A stretch of DNA of 15,000 nucleotides. Source: Bacteroidota bacterium (GTDB lineage Bacteria > Bacteroidota > Bacteroidia > Chitinophagales > Chitinophagaceae). The stretch is taken from positions 1-15,000 of the forward strand of contig JADJZY010000016.1 in assembly GCA_016715505.1 (NCBI GenBank), given 5' to 3'. A model generated the notes under the pieces. That model did not search any database, was not told the DNA's origin, and saw nothing but the letters and a program-made list of their open reading frames with translations. Within the stretch, counting starts at the first letter, position 1; each line of letters begins with the position of its first letter. A program made the translations under genes and the position numbers. Positions 1 through 8,050 of this stretch are shown piece by piece.

Positions 1-976
1 ACGCACCTCAACCTTACATTCATTCACAGCGCCGGCATGCACAAAGGCTTCCGGATGGATTTGTAGGCATCTTGTAATTCTACATACTTCCCAACCAATC
101 CAACAACCACTTTGGTTTTAGGATGTTTCAATTTGTTCAAAATGATTTCCAGTTTTTTTAATCGGTTCATTGCGCAAGGGAGTTCAAGTTTCTCCAAACA
201 GATGGCATCTAAATTTTCACGCATCATATGCAAGGGCACATCGTAAATAGTTTCTGCATCAGCCGCTTCTATCACCGCATCTTGTTTTACATTACAGAAC
301 AAAGCAATTTTTCGTTTAATATCTGCATTCAATGGTTCTTCTGTACGGCAAACGATAATATCGGGCGATAAACCATTTTCACTCATCAATTTTGCTGAGT
401 GCTGCGTAGGTTTTGGTTTTTAGTTCTTTGCTGCTTTTAAGTAAGGGATCAGGTGAGATGCACGATGATACAATTTTTCATCGCCTAACTCCCAATAGCT
501 GTCGGATAGATTCAATATAAGGGCGGACTTTCAATATCACCTGCAGTTCCTCCAATTTCAGTAATGATAATATCGTATTCATTATTTTGAGCCAAGAGAG
601 TGATCCTGCGCTTGATCTCATCAGTAATATGCGGGAATCACCTGAACCGTTTTCCCTAGATAAGCACCTTCACGCTCTTTATTAATCACATATTGATAAA
701 TACGTCCTGTGGTAACATTGTTTGCCTGAGGTAGGCGTACTCAAAAAATCGCTCATAGTGACCAAGGTCCAAATCCGTTTCACACCATCATCGGTCACAT
801 AACATTCGCCATGCTCATATGGATTCAAAGTACCCGGATCAACATTGATATAAGGATCCAGTTTTGGAATGGTCACTTTAAAGCCTCTGCCCTGAAGTAA
901 TTTGGCCAATGATGCTGCAATAATCCCGCCCCAATGAAGAGGTAACTCCGCCCGTTACAAATACGTATTTCGCCAT
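1..976 (-). CDS. pyrG: CTP synthase, N-terminal two thirds, frameshifted, cut by window edge
   Basis: CTP synthase makes CTP from UTP, ATP and glutamine in the cytoplasm, the last step of pyrimidine nucleotide synthesis. The start reads MAKYVFVTGGVTSSLG, the family's invariant N-terminus with its nucleotide-binding loop. Further on are PKLDPYINVDPGTLNPYEHG, then ITEIGGTAGDIES (near 540-580), then SENGLSPDIIVCRTEEPL. The reading enters the glutamine amidotransferase domain at VVVGLVGKYVELQDAYKSI before leaving the window, so about 325 of roughly 540 residues are present. The frame changes at least eight times, for example near 930 (a Lys codon reduced to one base), 782 (G lost), 745 (T gained in a T run), 729, 632, 520 and 53 (G lost). 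Each time the conserved sequence resumes in another frame, which suggests sequence error in an intact gene. An in-frame ATG two codons upstream (982) is an alternative start. The identification is secure. Confidence 0.93.
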
Positions 977-1046
977 AGTCATGCTTTTTGCTTTGACCCG
1001 TCAGTGTTTTTCAATAAAATTGTTGTGGAAATTCCCTAAGGTCGCA

Positions 1047-1077
1047 CAAAGGTAATCGAAAAAAGCAAAGGCTTAAA
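1047..1077 (-). promoter_or_regulatory. Candidate Bacteroidota-type promoter for pyrG
   Basis: On the minus strand, TACCTTTG at 1054-1047 matches the Bacteroidota -7 box TAnnTTTG exactly. Nineteen bases upstream is TTTA at 1077-1074, three of four matches to the TTTG -33 box. Transcription would begin near 1040, leaving a leader of about 60 bases before the pyrG start. This is a match by eye to the known consensus. Confidence 0.45.
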
Positions 1078-1303
1078 ATAGTTCCTGCTCATCGTGGATA
1101 TTTTGTGGGTTTTGGGGGGAATTCTAATTTTAGGAGCGCACAACTTAACCGAGAATTTGTAGCAGCAAGGCGCGAATCTACTGTAAACAAAGCCTGTAAA
1201 GGTTTGCTCCGGTAACCCCAAATTAAATCATACTGGAGACCAATTTGCCGGAGTATTTAACTTTCTGATTCGTTTTTGCTGAGACTGTGTCCAACTGCAA
1301 ATT

Positions 1304-1320
1304 TTTAGGTCAAACCTAAA
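1304..1320. repeat. Perfect 7-bp inverted repeat with 3-base loop
   Basis: TTTAGGT, loop CAA, ACCTAAA, followed by GTTTTAG. It lies in the spacer between two divergent genes, so it is not placed to end either of them. It could be an operator-like palindrome, the terminator of a small unannotated transcript, or chance in AT-rich sequence. Confidence 0.3.
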
Positions 1321-1461
1321 GTTTTAGTTCCCTCCAAAAAGCAGACAACCGGCAACGAAACGGTCAGCCCCCTGTCTGCTTCCGCAACACCTCACGGACT
1401 CAATAAATGGCTCCCTTAAGGCTAAAAAAATTTCCCAAAAAGGCCTCTGCCGGCAGCGAAT

Positions 1462-1492
1462 TTTGTTTTTATGGACTGCATAGTTAATCTTA
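1462..1492 (+). promoter_or_regulatory. Candidate promoter for lpxD
   Basis: TTTG at 1462-1465, a 19-base spacer, then TAATCTTA at 1485-1492, which matches TAnnTTTG at four of its six fixed positions. The spacing is right for Bacteroidota sigma-A promoters. The lpxD start is about 60 bases downstream. The -7 box is imperfect, so confidence is low. Confidence 0.33.
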
Positions 1493-1554
1493 AACAATAT
1501 TTAGTCTGAGGGCGTCTTCATCATGACTTTTTATTGACACCTATTAAACACAAC

Positions 1555-2500
1555 ATGAAACTCAAAGCACCTGTAGACGTAAAATGGATTGCCGACTTTG
1601 TTGGGGCCCGTTTGGTGGAGACGACAGCATTCAGGCTGACGGCATCAACGAAGTACACAAAATTACACCGGTGATATTTCGTTTGTGGACATTGAAAAAT
1701 ATTATGCCCGAACCCTCGAAAGCGGAGGCATCGGTCATATTGATCAACAAAGAAGTTGAATGCCCCAAGGGAAAACCCTTCTCATTACCAAAAGATCCTG
1801 CCGGGTCTTATGTAAAATTGGTGAAACATTTTTGCCCATTTGAGCCTTCCCATAAAATGATCAGCGATACTGAAATTGGCGAAGGCACCATTGTCAACTT
1901 AATGTGTTTATCGGTAACCATTGTAAAATTGGTAAAAATTGGTATCATTCATCCGGGAAAGTCGTCATCCACGATCGCACCTATATCGGCGATAACGTCA
2001 TCATTCAATCGAATTCTGTCATTGGTGGCGATGCTTTTACTTCAATAAACGCAGCAACGAAGATCTGCTTTACATGAAACTAGAAAGTTGCGGACGTACT
2101 TTCATCGAGGACCACGTAGAATTGGCGCCTGTTGCACCATTGATAAAGGTGTAAGCGGCGATACCATTATCGGGCGAGGAACTAAATTCGACAACTTCAT
2201 TCATATCGGGCATGGAACCATCATCGGCCAAAATTGTCTGTTTGCGGCTCAGGTTGGGTGGCCGGCAAAGTCACCATCGGCGATAATGTGCGGCTTTACG
2301 GACAAGTTGGTGTGAGTAAGGATCTGGTTATCGAAAGTAATACGGTCGTATTGGCCAAGAGCGGAGTTGGAAAAATCTTTGCCGGGCGGTAAAGTCTGGT
2401 TCGGTATTCGGTACAGGATGCCAAAGATAAAATGGAGGAATTGGTATAGGTCAAAGGATTCCCGAATTATGGGACCGTATGCGGAGATTATTAATTTTTT
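1555..2500 (+). CDS. lpxD: UDP-3-O-(3-hydroxyacyl)glucosamine N-acyltransferase (LpxD), frameshifted
   Basis: LpxD adds the N-linked hydroxyacyl chain to UDP-3-O-acyl-glucosamine in lipid A synthesis, in the cytoplasm. The protein starts MKLKAPVDVKWIADFVGARL. An N-terminal uridine-binding domain (GDDSIQADGINEVHKITPGD, then FVDIEKYYARTLES) is followed by many left-handed beta-helix hexapeptide repeats such as IGEGTIV, IGDNVIIQSNSVIGG, IGRGTKFDN, HIGHGTIIG and VTIGDNVRLYGQVGV. The His of HIGHG is placed like the family's catalytic His. The C-terminus (FGIPVQDAKDKMEELV, then VKRIPELWDRM) is typical. The rebuilt length of about 315 residues suits the family. Indels are visible near 1616 (G lost), 1670 (G lost), 1733, 1779, 2036 (T lost), 2120, 2258, 2380 and 2410, and an in-frame TAG lies at 2447. 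The true stop is uncertain; homology ends near 2490-2500. Because the gene is normally essential, sequence error is likelier than decay. Confidence 0.88.
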
Positions 2501-2774
2501 GGGGGGCACATGTTGCGCTCTTTTTTTATGGCTCCACCTGCTCTCGGCTTGTATCTTTGGTTGCGTCGCGGGAGCGGCCTTTCTTTTCCATGGCATCTTT
2601 CTGCCCGCGCCGCAACAAAGGATATCGCCTCCATCAGGGCGCGATGATAATAGTTTGAATGAAGGGGTATTGTTTTTCATCTTTACCGATCGGTTTAACC
2701 TTTCACCGATTCACAAGTCAGCTTAACAATTTTAATATTTTGTCATTCAATTCAAATTCCTCGTTTACAACTTC
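2501..2774. other. Unexplained interval between lpxD and the mbnP operon
   Basis: Homology to LpxD stops near 2500 and the next gene begins at 2775. The stretch at about 2500-2640 is more GC-rich than its surroundings and has a short open frame starting at ATG 2510 and ending at 2647 (MLRSFFMAPPALGLYLW...), plus a second frame continuous with the LpxD tail to 2726 with hydrophobic runs. Neither is recognisable to me. It may be the damaged C-terminus of lpxD, a tiny gene, or non-coding. The last 50 bases are AT-rich and probably hold the promoter of the mbnP operon, but I found no convincing -7/-33 pair. Confidence 0.35.
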
Positions 2775-3474
2775 ATGAAGTGCCTCCCATTTTTATTATT
2801 TTCTCTGTCACTCATGACGGATATGGGAACCACTTTTCCGGGGCGCAGAACAGCTTTTATCTCAAGCCTTCTCTCAGCTTCGGCCATGAGCAACTTCAAA
2901 TACAGGATGATGTTTATCACATACCCGGAACGAGTCTCAAAATTGAAGTGCTTAAATTTTATATCGCCCATATGACAGTATCAGGCGAATGCGAAGCCTC
3001 TCTATCCACGGTAGATGATTATTCGCTGATCGATTTTTCGAAGACACAGCCCTTTGAAAATTCATAATCCTTGTTTTATTTCTCCGACTACAAATTTGTC
3101 CTTTCAACTCGGAGTGGATCCTGCAATTCAGGAAGCGGGCGTGCAATCCACGGGGTTTTGGATCCAATGAGAGGGATGTACTGGACCTGAATAGCGGCTA
3201 TATTCACTTTAAACTGGAATTAAAGGATACCACTTTCAGCGGTCCGGATCGTGACATTGTTTTGCACCTTGGAGGATATCGAGGGGATCAGTCAACGATT
3301 CACCAAGTCCTCTGCAAAAATTTGTCAACCGAAAACAATCAACTTTGTTTTGATATCAAACCACTCATTGATTATTGCCAATCTCAGGGTATTCATAAAG
3401 TCATGTCGCCCTGTCAGGAAGCCGTTCAATTGTCCGAAATTATTGCTCACAGTTTTTTTATTCGTCAACCATGA
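2775..3474 (+). CDS. MbnP-family copper-binding periplasmic protein, frameshifted
   Basis: MbnP-family proteins are secreted or periplasmic copper-binding proteins found beside MbnH cytochromes. The proposed start, MKCLPFLLFSLSLM, is a signal-peptide-like leader; the frame then changes near 2815. The mature part shows the family layout: a strand ending in SLKIEVLKFYIAHMTVSG, an acidic segment DDYSLIDFSKTQ, then LSFQLGVDPAIQEAG, the signature LDPMRGMYWTW followed by NSGYIHFKLE, then DIVLHLGGYRG, and the closing VMSPCQEAVQLSEIIAHS. Further indels lie near 3062, 3157 (T lost) and 3230 or just before (near 3191, G lost). The rebuilt length of about 230 residues fits. The stop codon overlaps the next start as ATGA (3471-3474), so translation is probably coupled to the cytochrome. 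In studied MbnP/CorA proteins a Trp is oxidised to kynurenine by the partner MbnH and helps bind copper; the Trp residues of MYWTW are candidates here, which is inference. Confidence 0.82.
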
Positions 3475-4481
3475 GAACTTTATTACTGGCATTGGGATGG
3501 ATGATATGTTGCGCACTCTCAGTGCATCATGAAGCAATTACATGGCGTATTCCGGCTCAATGGCCTGCTATTGTATATGATACCTCCCAAAACCGCCTGA
3601 GTGAGCAAAAGATTTTTTAGGAAGGGTTTTATTTTACGATCCTTTATTATCGCGGAATCATCAGGTGTCATGCGCGAGTTGTCATTCTCCTTATTCTGCT
3701 TTTACCCATGTCGATCATGCCTTGAGCCATGGCGTCGACGATCGGATAGGACCCGCAACGCGCCCGTTTTGTTGAACTTAGCTTGGCAAAATAAATTTAT
3801 GTGGGATGGGGCGATTCATCATTTAGATCTGCAGGCCTTGGCACCCTTAACCCATCATGCGGAAATGGATAGTCATCTCGATTCGCTCATTTTAAAATTG
3901 CGTCATCATCCCAAATATCCATCTCTGTTTGAATCCGTTTATGGTTCATCAGATATAAGTGGAGAACGGATCTTAAAATCTTTGTCTGCATTTATGCTCA
4001 CCTCATCAGTTCTGATTCCAAATATGATCAAATGCTCAGAGGGGAAGTCAATTTCTCCGATCCGGAAAAAAAAAGGTTATCATAAGTTCAAACAACATTG
4101 TGCTTCTGTCATACGGAACCACTTTTCACCAATCACTCATTTGCCAACAATGGACTTCCCCAGATGTCTTACTGCAGGATTCCGGGCGATATAAAATCAC
4201 GCATCAGCCATCGGATGCCTTTTTATTTAAAGTACCTACTTTACGAAATATTGCCTGGAGTTATCCTTATATGATGGCCGTTTCAAACGACTTAAAGATG
4301 TGATGAAACATTATCGGCAGAGGATAGCGCATTCAGCTACTTTAGATCCTATTTTGCAAACGCCACCTGTGCTCAATGATTCCGATCAGGTTGAATTGAT
4401 TGCCTTTTGCATACGCTCAGTGATTCCAACTTTATTCGAAATACCCAATATCATTACCCCAAAGATTTTTTTTCAAACTGA
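3471..4481 (+). CDS. MbnH/MauG-like di-haem c-type cytochrome (cytochrome c peroxidase family), frameshifted
   Basis: This is a periplasmic di-haem enzyme of the bacterial cytochrome c peroxidase/MauG family. Behind an MbnP gene it is best called MbnH-like, an enzyme that oxidises a Trp of its MbnP partner. After a leader (MRTLLLALGWMICCALSV) come LSEQKIFLGRVLFYDPLLSR and the first haem site VSCASCHSPYSAFT (3672-3710), then GTRNAPVLLNLAWQNKFMWDG. The second haem site, CASCHTEPLFT near 4099-4130, appears once a lost T is restored. The motif FKVPTLRNIAWSYPYMHDGRF spans 4228-4290 with two bases missing. The Tyr of DVMKHYRQ sits where peroxidases have a Met haem ligand and MauG has a Tyr, which supports MauG/MbnH type; this alignment is by eye. 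Indels lie near 3618 (T lost), 3748, 4008, 4070, 4107, 4180, 4275 and 4408. About 335 residues when rebuilt. The start overlaps the mbnP stop; the next gene begins 35 bases on. Confidence 0.85.
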
Positions 4482-4516
4482 TTTTCTAAACTTTTAAACC
4501 ATTCATTATTATTCAT

Positions 4517-5879
4517 ATGAGAAAGCACATTTTTTTATTCGGTCTGATTCTTTTGAGCACTCGTTCAAAATCACAAATCAATCCTGCAATCACTTCTCGG
4601 TTTGCAGAACAATTCCTGACCGGTTCGTATTACGCAAGCGCAAATTCTACACCTATTGCCAATAATATATTGATAAACTGCCAGAAAGTAGAGTATTCTA
4701 ATAATTGGGTATATATTCATACCAAAGGCATACCGGCTTACCCAACCGGTCCTTTTTTAGCTGGTAATCCATCATTGGCGCAAGACCAATCTGCAATTTT
4801 AAACTACCGCTGAATCCAACACAAAATACCGGTACGCTCACCGGCACTACACCCGGTAATATCGGCATCTTTATCAACGGAGTGGCTTTGTTCGATTATC
4901 GAGATGGAGTAGCCTGGAATGCCAGTACAAATAGTTTATGCGGCGGGCCGGGCAATCCCCTTTGTCCGGGTGGTATGGGTGCAACCATGCCTGGAACAGA
5001 GATGCCGTGCTTGCAGAAAAACTTCTGGTTTTGATTGCTCCAAAGGACATCCTGCTATGGGCAATTACCATCATCACCAAAATCCAGTGCGTTTAAACTA
5101 GACCTGAACGTTGTTTCTACCATTTGTAATTTATACGACGCAGATGGTTTATATGCCATCAATGCGCAACATTCACCACTCATCGGTTTTGCTTCCGACG
5201 GCTTCCCAATTTATGGGGCTTATGCGTATGCCAATGTAGATGGAACAGGTGGTATTGTTCGTATCAAATCTTCCTACCAGTTGCGCTCGATTACACAGCG
5301 TACTCACCATGCCGATGGTACCAATGTAGACGATGGACCGGCGTAAGTACCACTTATCCTTTGGGTTATTTTAGAGAAGATTACGAATTTATTGCACACC
5401 CCGGCGATGAGTCTTATCTAGATGAACACAATGGACGATTCTGCAAAACACCGGAATACCCCAATGGAATTTATTGTTATTTTGCTACCGTTGATGCCAA
5501 CTACAATTCTGCCTATCCTTACGTTGTCGGCCCAAATTTTTACGGTAACAAAGTAGGTGTTAAAGTGTCAAGTGTAACGGAGCCAACTACCGTTTACGCA
5601 CCCAATGCAGTTTCCAATGCCAGATGGACTAAAAACGACTTCAATATTTTTCCAAATCCGGCATCAAATTTATTAGCGATACAGGTAAATGGCTTGTTAC
5701 AGAAAACCTGCTTTGTGCGTTTGCGCGATCTCAATGGACGAATCATTCAATCGACAGAAATTAAGGCAGGCAGTACAATCGCCTATCTCGAAACAGAAGC
5801 TATTTATCCCGGAATGTATTTGCTGGAGATCGATGATCAGGAACAACAATGGACAGAAAAAATAAACATCTTACCATAG
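4517..5879 (+). CDS. YHYH-domain protein with T9SS type A sorting domain, frameshifted
   Basis: A secreted protein of about 450 residues. It begins MRKHIFLFGLILLSTRSKSQ, a signal peptide ending in the Ser-Gln typical of Bacteroidota. The central YHYH domain (function unproven) is marked by GIFINGVALFDYRDGVAWN, then WNRDAVLAEK, FDCSKGHPAMGNYHHHQNP (about 5029-5090) and SPLIGFASDGFPIYGAYAYA (5176-5232). His, Asp and Cys residues make metal binding plausible. The C-terminus (from about 5640, FNIFPNPASNLLAIQVNG, ending IYPGMYLLEI...) is a T9SS type A sorting domain, so the protein is probably exported through the outer membrane and anchored or released there. Frame changes occur near 4798 (T lost), 4990, 5026, 5092 and 5345. 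It is the third gene of the mbnP-mbnH operon, which suggests a copper or redox-linked role; that is inference. Confidence 0.82.
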
Positions 5880-5899
5880 GTAGTTCCTTATTTCAATCT

Positions 5900-7491
5900 A
5901 TGATACCCATGCACATTTTCCGATTTTTTATGTTCCTTATTTTTGTTTTCGTTACAACAGCTCAAGGCCCAACAAAATGTTTTACTCATTATAGCCGATG
6001 ATGTCGGGCCGGATTATTTCGGAAGTTTTATTCCAAACGGCGATACAGCTGTTATGCCTCATATAAGATCTCTGGCCGATCGAGGTATCCGCTTTACACA
6101 AGCCTGGGCATCGCCGGTTTGCTCACCTACAAGAGCAGGGATTTTTACAGGTCGTTATCCTTTCCGCACCGGGGTAGGGCAGGTGATTGCAAATAATATG
6201 AGTCCTCAATTAGATACTGCCGAAGTAAGCATCGCGCGTTTATTGAAGTCTTATGCCCCTCAGACCTATCAAACGGCTTGTGTGGGGAAATGGCACTTGC
6301 ATGCCAATGCGCCTGCCAAACGCCTGAATCCAAATCGAATGGGATACGATTTTATTCCGGAAATTTTAATGGCGCCATTAGCGACTATTATTCTTATCCC
6401 ATCATTGTCAATGGAATAGTTGATACAGCCAATGAATATGCCACTACGCAAACCATCAACGATGCCATTTCATGGTTGGATACAATCAGTAATACCAAAC
6501 CATTTTTTTTGTGGCTTGGGTTCAATGCACCACACTCGCCTTATCATTTACCGCCTGCTCATTTATGTGACACGATTGGGTTAAGCGGAACTGCTGCGCA
6601 CATCAACAACAACAAAGCAAATACTTTAAAGCAGCTTTGCAAGCTTTGGATTCCGAAATTGGGCGCTTATTTGCTTACCTCGAAACCAATGGGATGCTCG
6701 ATAGTACCCATATTATTTTTATAGGTGATAACGGCAATGCTGCAGAGGTGGCTCAAAATGTTTTGCCATCCCATTGTAAAGGAACAATTTATCAATATGG
6801 CGTGCAAGTTCCGGTAATCATTTCCGGACCGGCTGTTGTAAATCCGAATCGAAATTGTACCGACCTTGTCAATACACCCGATCTATTTGCGACAATAGCT
6901 GAGCTGGCAGGAATGTCCAATTGGAATAGTTTTATTCCCGTTTCAAACAAAGTAGATAGTCGAAGTTTATTGCCCTTAATCAAAAACCAAAACCACCTTG
7001 TTCGTACCTGGATTTTTACCGAGCAATTTCAGGACACAGCCAACGTTAAGGATGGGAAAACTATCCGTGATTCCGAATATCAACTCTTGCGCTTCGATAA
7101 TGGAATTGAAGAATTTTATCATGTACAATCCGATCCTCAACAAATGACGAATCTGCTCACAGCATCAATGAGCGTAGCAGATATCAGCCATTACCACAGT
7201 TTGTGCGATACCCTGAATACATTACTCGGGACGGGCTCTTGTTCCCCCGTTCAAACGCTGGATTGGTCTGTTCACTCCTTAAACCTTTTTCCGAATCCAT
7301 TTCATAATTCTATCCATGTTCAAAGCGCCCAATCGATCAAACAATGGTCCCTCATTGATCTGCAAGGTCGTTCTGTTTTGAAAGGAGAAAATACCGAAAT
7401 AGAAACAAAATATCTTCCCAAAGGAGTCTATGTCCTTCAACTGATTCAGACCGATGGCCGTATGCATTTACTTAAATGCACCAAAGAGTAA
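5900..7491 (+). CDS. Sulfatase (arylsulfatase family) with T9SS type A sorting domain, frameshifted
   Basis: An alkaline-phosphatase-superfamily sulfatase of about 525 residues that would hydrolyse sulfate esters outside the cell. Near the N-terminus is NVLLIIADDVGPDYFG with the metal-binding Asp pair. The sulfatase signature SPVCSPTRAGIFTGRYP (6115-6165) holds the Cys that is converted to formylglycine. ACVGKWHLH (6273-6299) and HIIFIGDNGN (6709-6738) supply further active-site residues, and NAPHSPYH fits the family. The C-terminus from about 7280 (LNLFPNPFHNSIHVQSAQ, ending LPKGVYVLQLIQTDG) is a T9SS type A sorting domain. The leader MIPMHIFRFFMFLI joins the mature frame if one T is removed near 5945. 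Other indels are near 6350 and 6632 (T lost each). The start at 5900 or 5909 is 20-29 bases after the YHYH gene, so it is probably cotranscribed. The substrate cannot be told from sequence; marine or algal polysaccharides or small sulfate esters are possible. Confidence 0.87.
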
Positions 7492-7501
7492 AAGGGGCTA
7501 A

Positions 7502-7524
7502 TGTTTATCTAATACAAGATAACA
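7502..7524. terminator. Weak hairpin between convergent genes
   Basis: TGTT(T)ATCT and AGATAACA form an 8-bp stem with one bulged base and a 6-base loop, 10 bases after the sulfatase stop and before the convergent YkgJ gene. There is no T run, so it is only terminator-like. Confidence 0.25.
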
Positions 7525-7557
7525 GAAATAAGGCACACTCTTAATTGGCGCATACAT

Positions 7558-8037
7558 TTATCCACCCATTCCTTCACTCAACTTTTCCATCACTTCAAAT
7601 ACGGCCGGACAAACCTCAGCGTTTTTCAAGGTTAATGCCGGACGTTTTAATAACACATCTTCATCGGTATATGGATATCGCGCACAATCCGAAGGACGAA
7701 CTTCATAAATACTGCAAGTATTATCTGAACCCAAAAAGGTACAAGGTTGATGTTGCAGTACATAGTCATTGTCCTCATCCAATCGTAAGTATTTTTCAAT
7801 CAACACGCCCTCCTTCATGCCCAAAAATTTTGCAATGCGTTTGATATCCGGAATTTTAAACCGAGGGGAATGATTTTTACAACAATTCGCACAACTCAAA
7901 CAATCGATACGACTAAACACTTCCTCATGTAATTCCGGCAATTGCTTAATCACTTTCCGATGATCGCAGCGTTGTAAAAAACGACTATACTTTTTTTTAT
8001 TTTCCTTGGCAAGTTTTTGCCAGTTTGGAGTACTCAT
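7558..8037 (-). CDS. YkgJ-family cysteine-cluster protein
   Basis: A 159-residue protein that reads intact, unlike its neighbours. It carries the family signature CLSCANCC (Cys 46, 49, 52, 53), then Cys 99, Cys 108 and Cys 118 in HQPCTFLGSDNTCSIYEVRP followed by SDCARYPY, and Cys 143. This pattern is the putative zinc- or iron-chelating domain of the YkgJ/UPF0153 group. A metal centre, perhaps Fe-S, is expected, but the biochemical role is not known. No signal peptide is visible, so it is probably cytoplasmic. The start at 8037 (MSTPNWQKLAKENKKKY) lies 13 bases after the stop of the threonine dehydrogenase gene on the same strand, so the two are probably cotranscribed. Confidence 0.9.
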   Translation of the reverse strand: MSTPNWQKLAKENKKKYSRFLQRCDHRKVIKQLPELHEEVFSRIDCLSCANCCKNHSPRFKIPDIKRIAKFLGMKEGVLIEKYLRLDEDNDYVLQHQPCTFLGSDNTCSIYEVRPSDCARYPYTDEDVLLKRPALTLKNAEVCPAVFEVMEKLSEGMGG

Positions 8038-8050
8038 TATTACAGAATGC

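Larger units (their letters stand above)
983..1554. other. Intergenic region between divergent pyrG and lpxD
   Basis: About 570 bases separate the two divergent genes, unusually long beside the rest of the window. It holds the candidate promoters of both genes and a short perfect inverted repeat at 1304-1320. I see no protein with recognisable features on either strand. The one open frame here (minus strand, 1036-1221) has no family-like sequence. No tRNA or known riboswitch was recognised. Confidence 0.5.

Noticed and set aside
1036..1221. Minus-strand open frame of 61 codons in the pyrG-lpxD spacer
   Set aside because: No family-like sequence; it overlaps the candidate pyrG promoter.
2249..2680. 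Minus-strand open frame of 143 codons
   Set aside because: It is opposite the conserved hexapeptide repeats and tail of lpxD, so it is a shadow.
6115..6165. Serine-type sulfatase or phosphonate hydrolase in place of sulfatase
   Set aside because: The signature has Cys followed by S-P-T-R, the formylglycine-forming Cys type, with GKWH and GDNG motifs typical of sulfatases.
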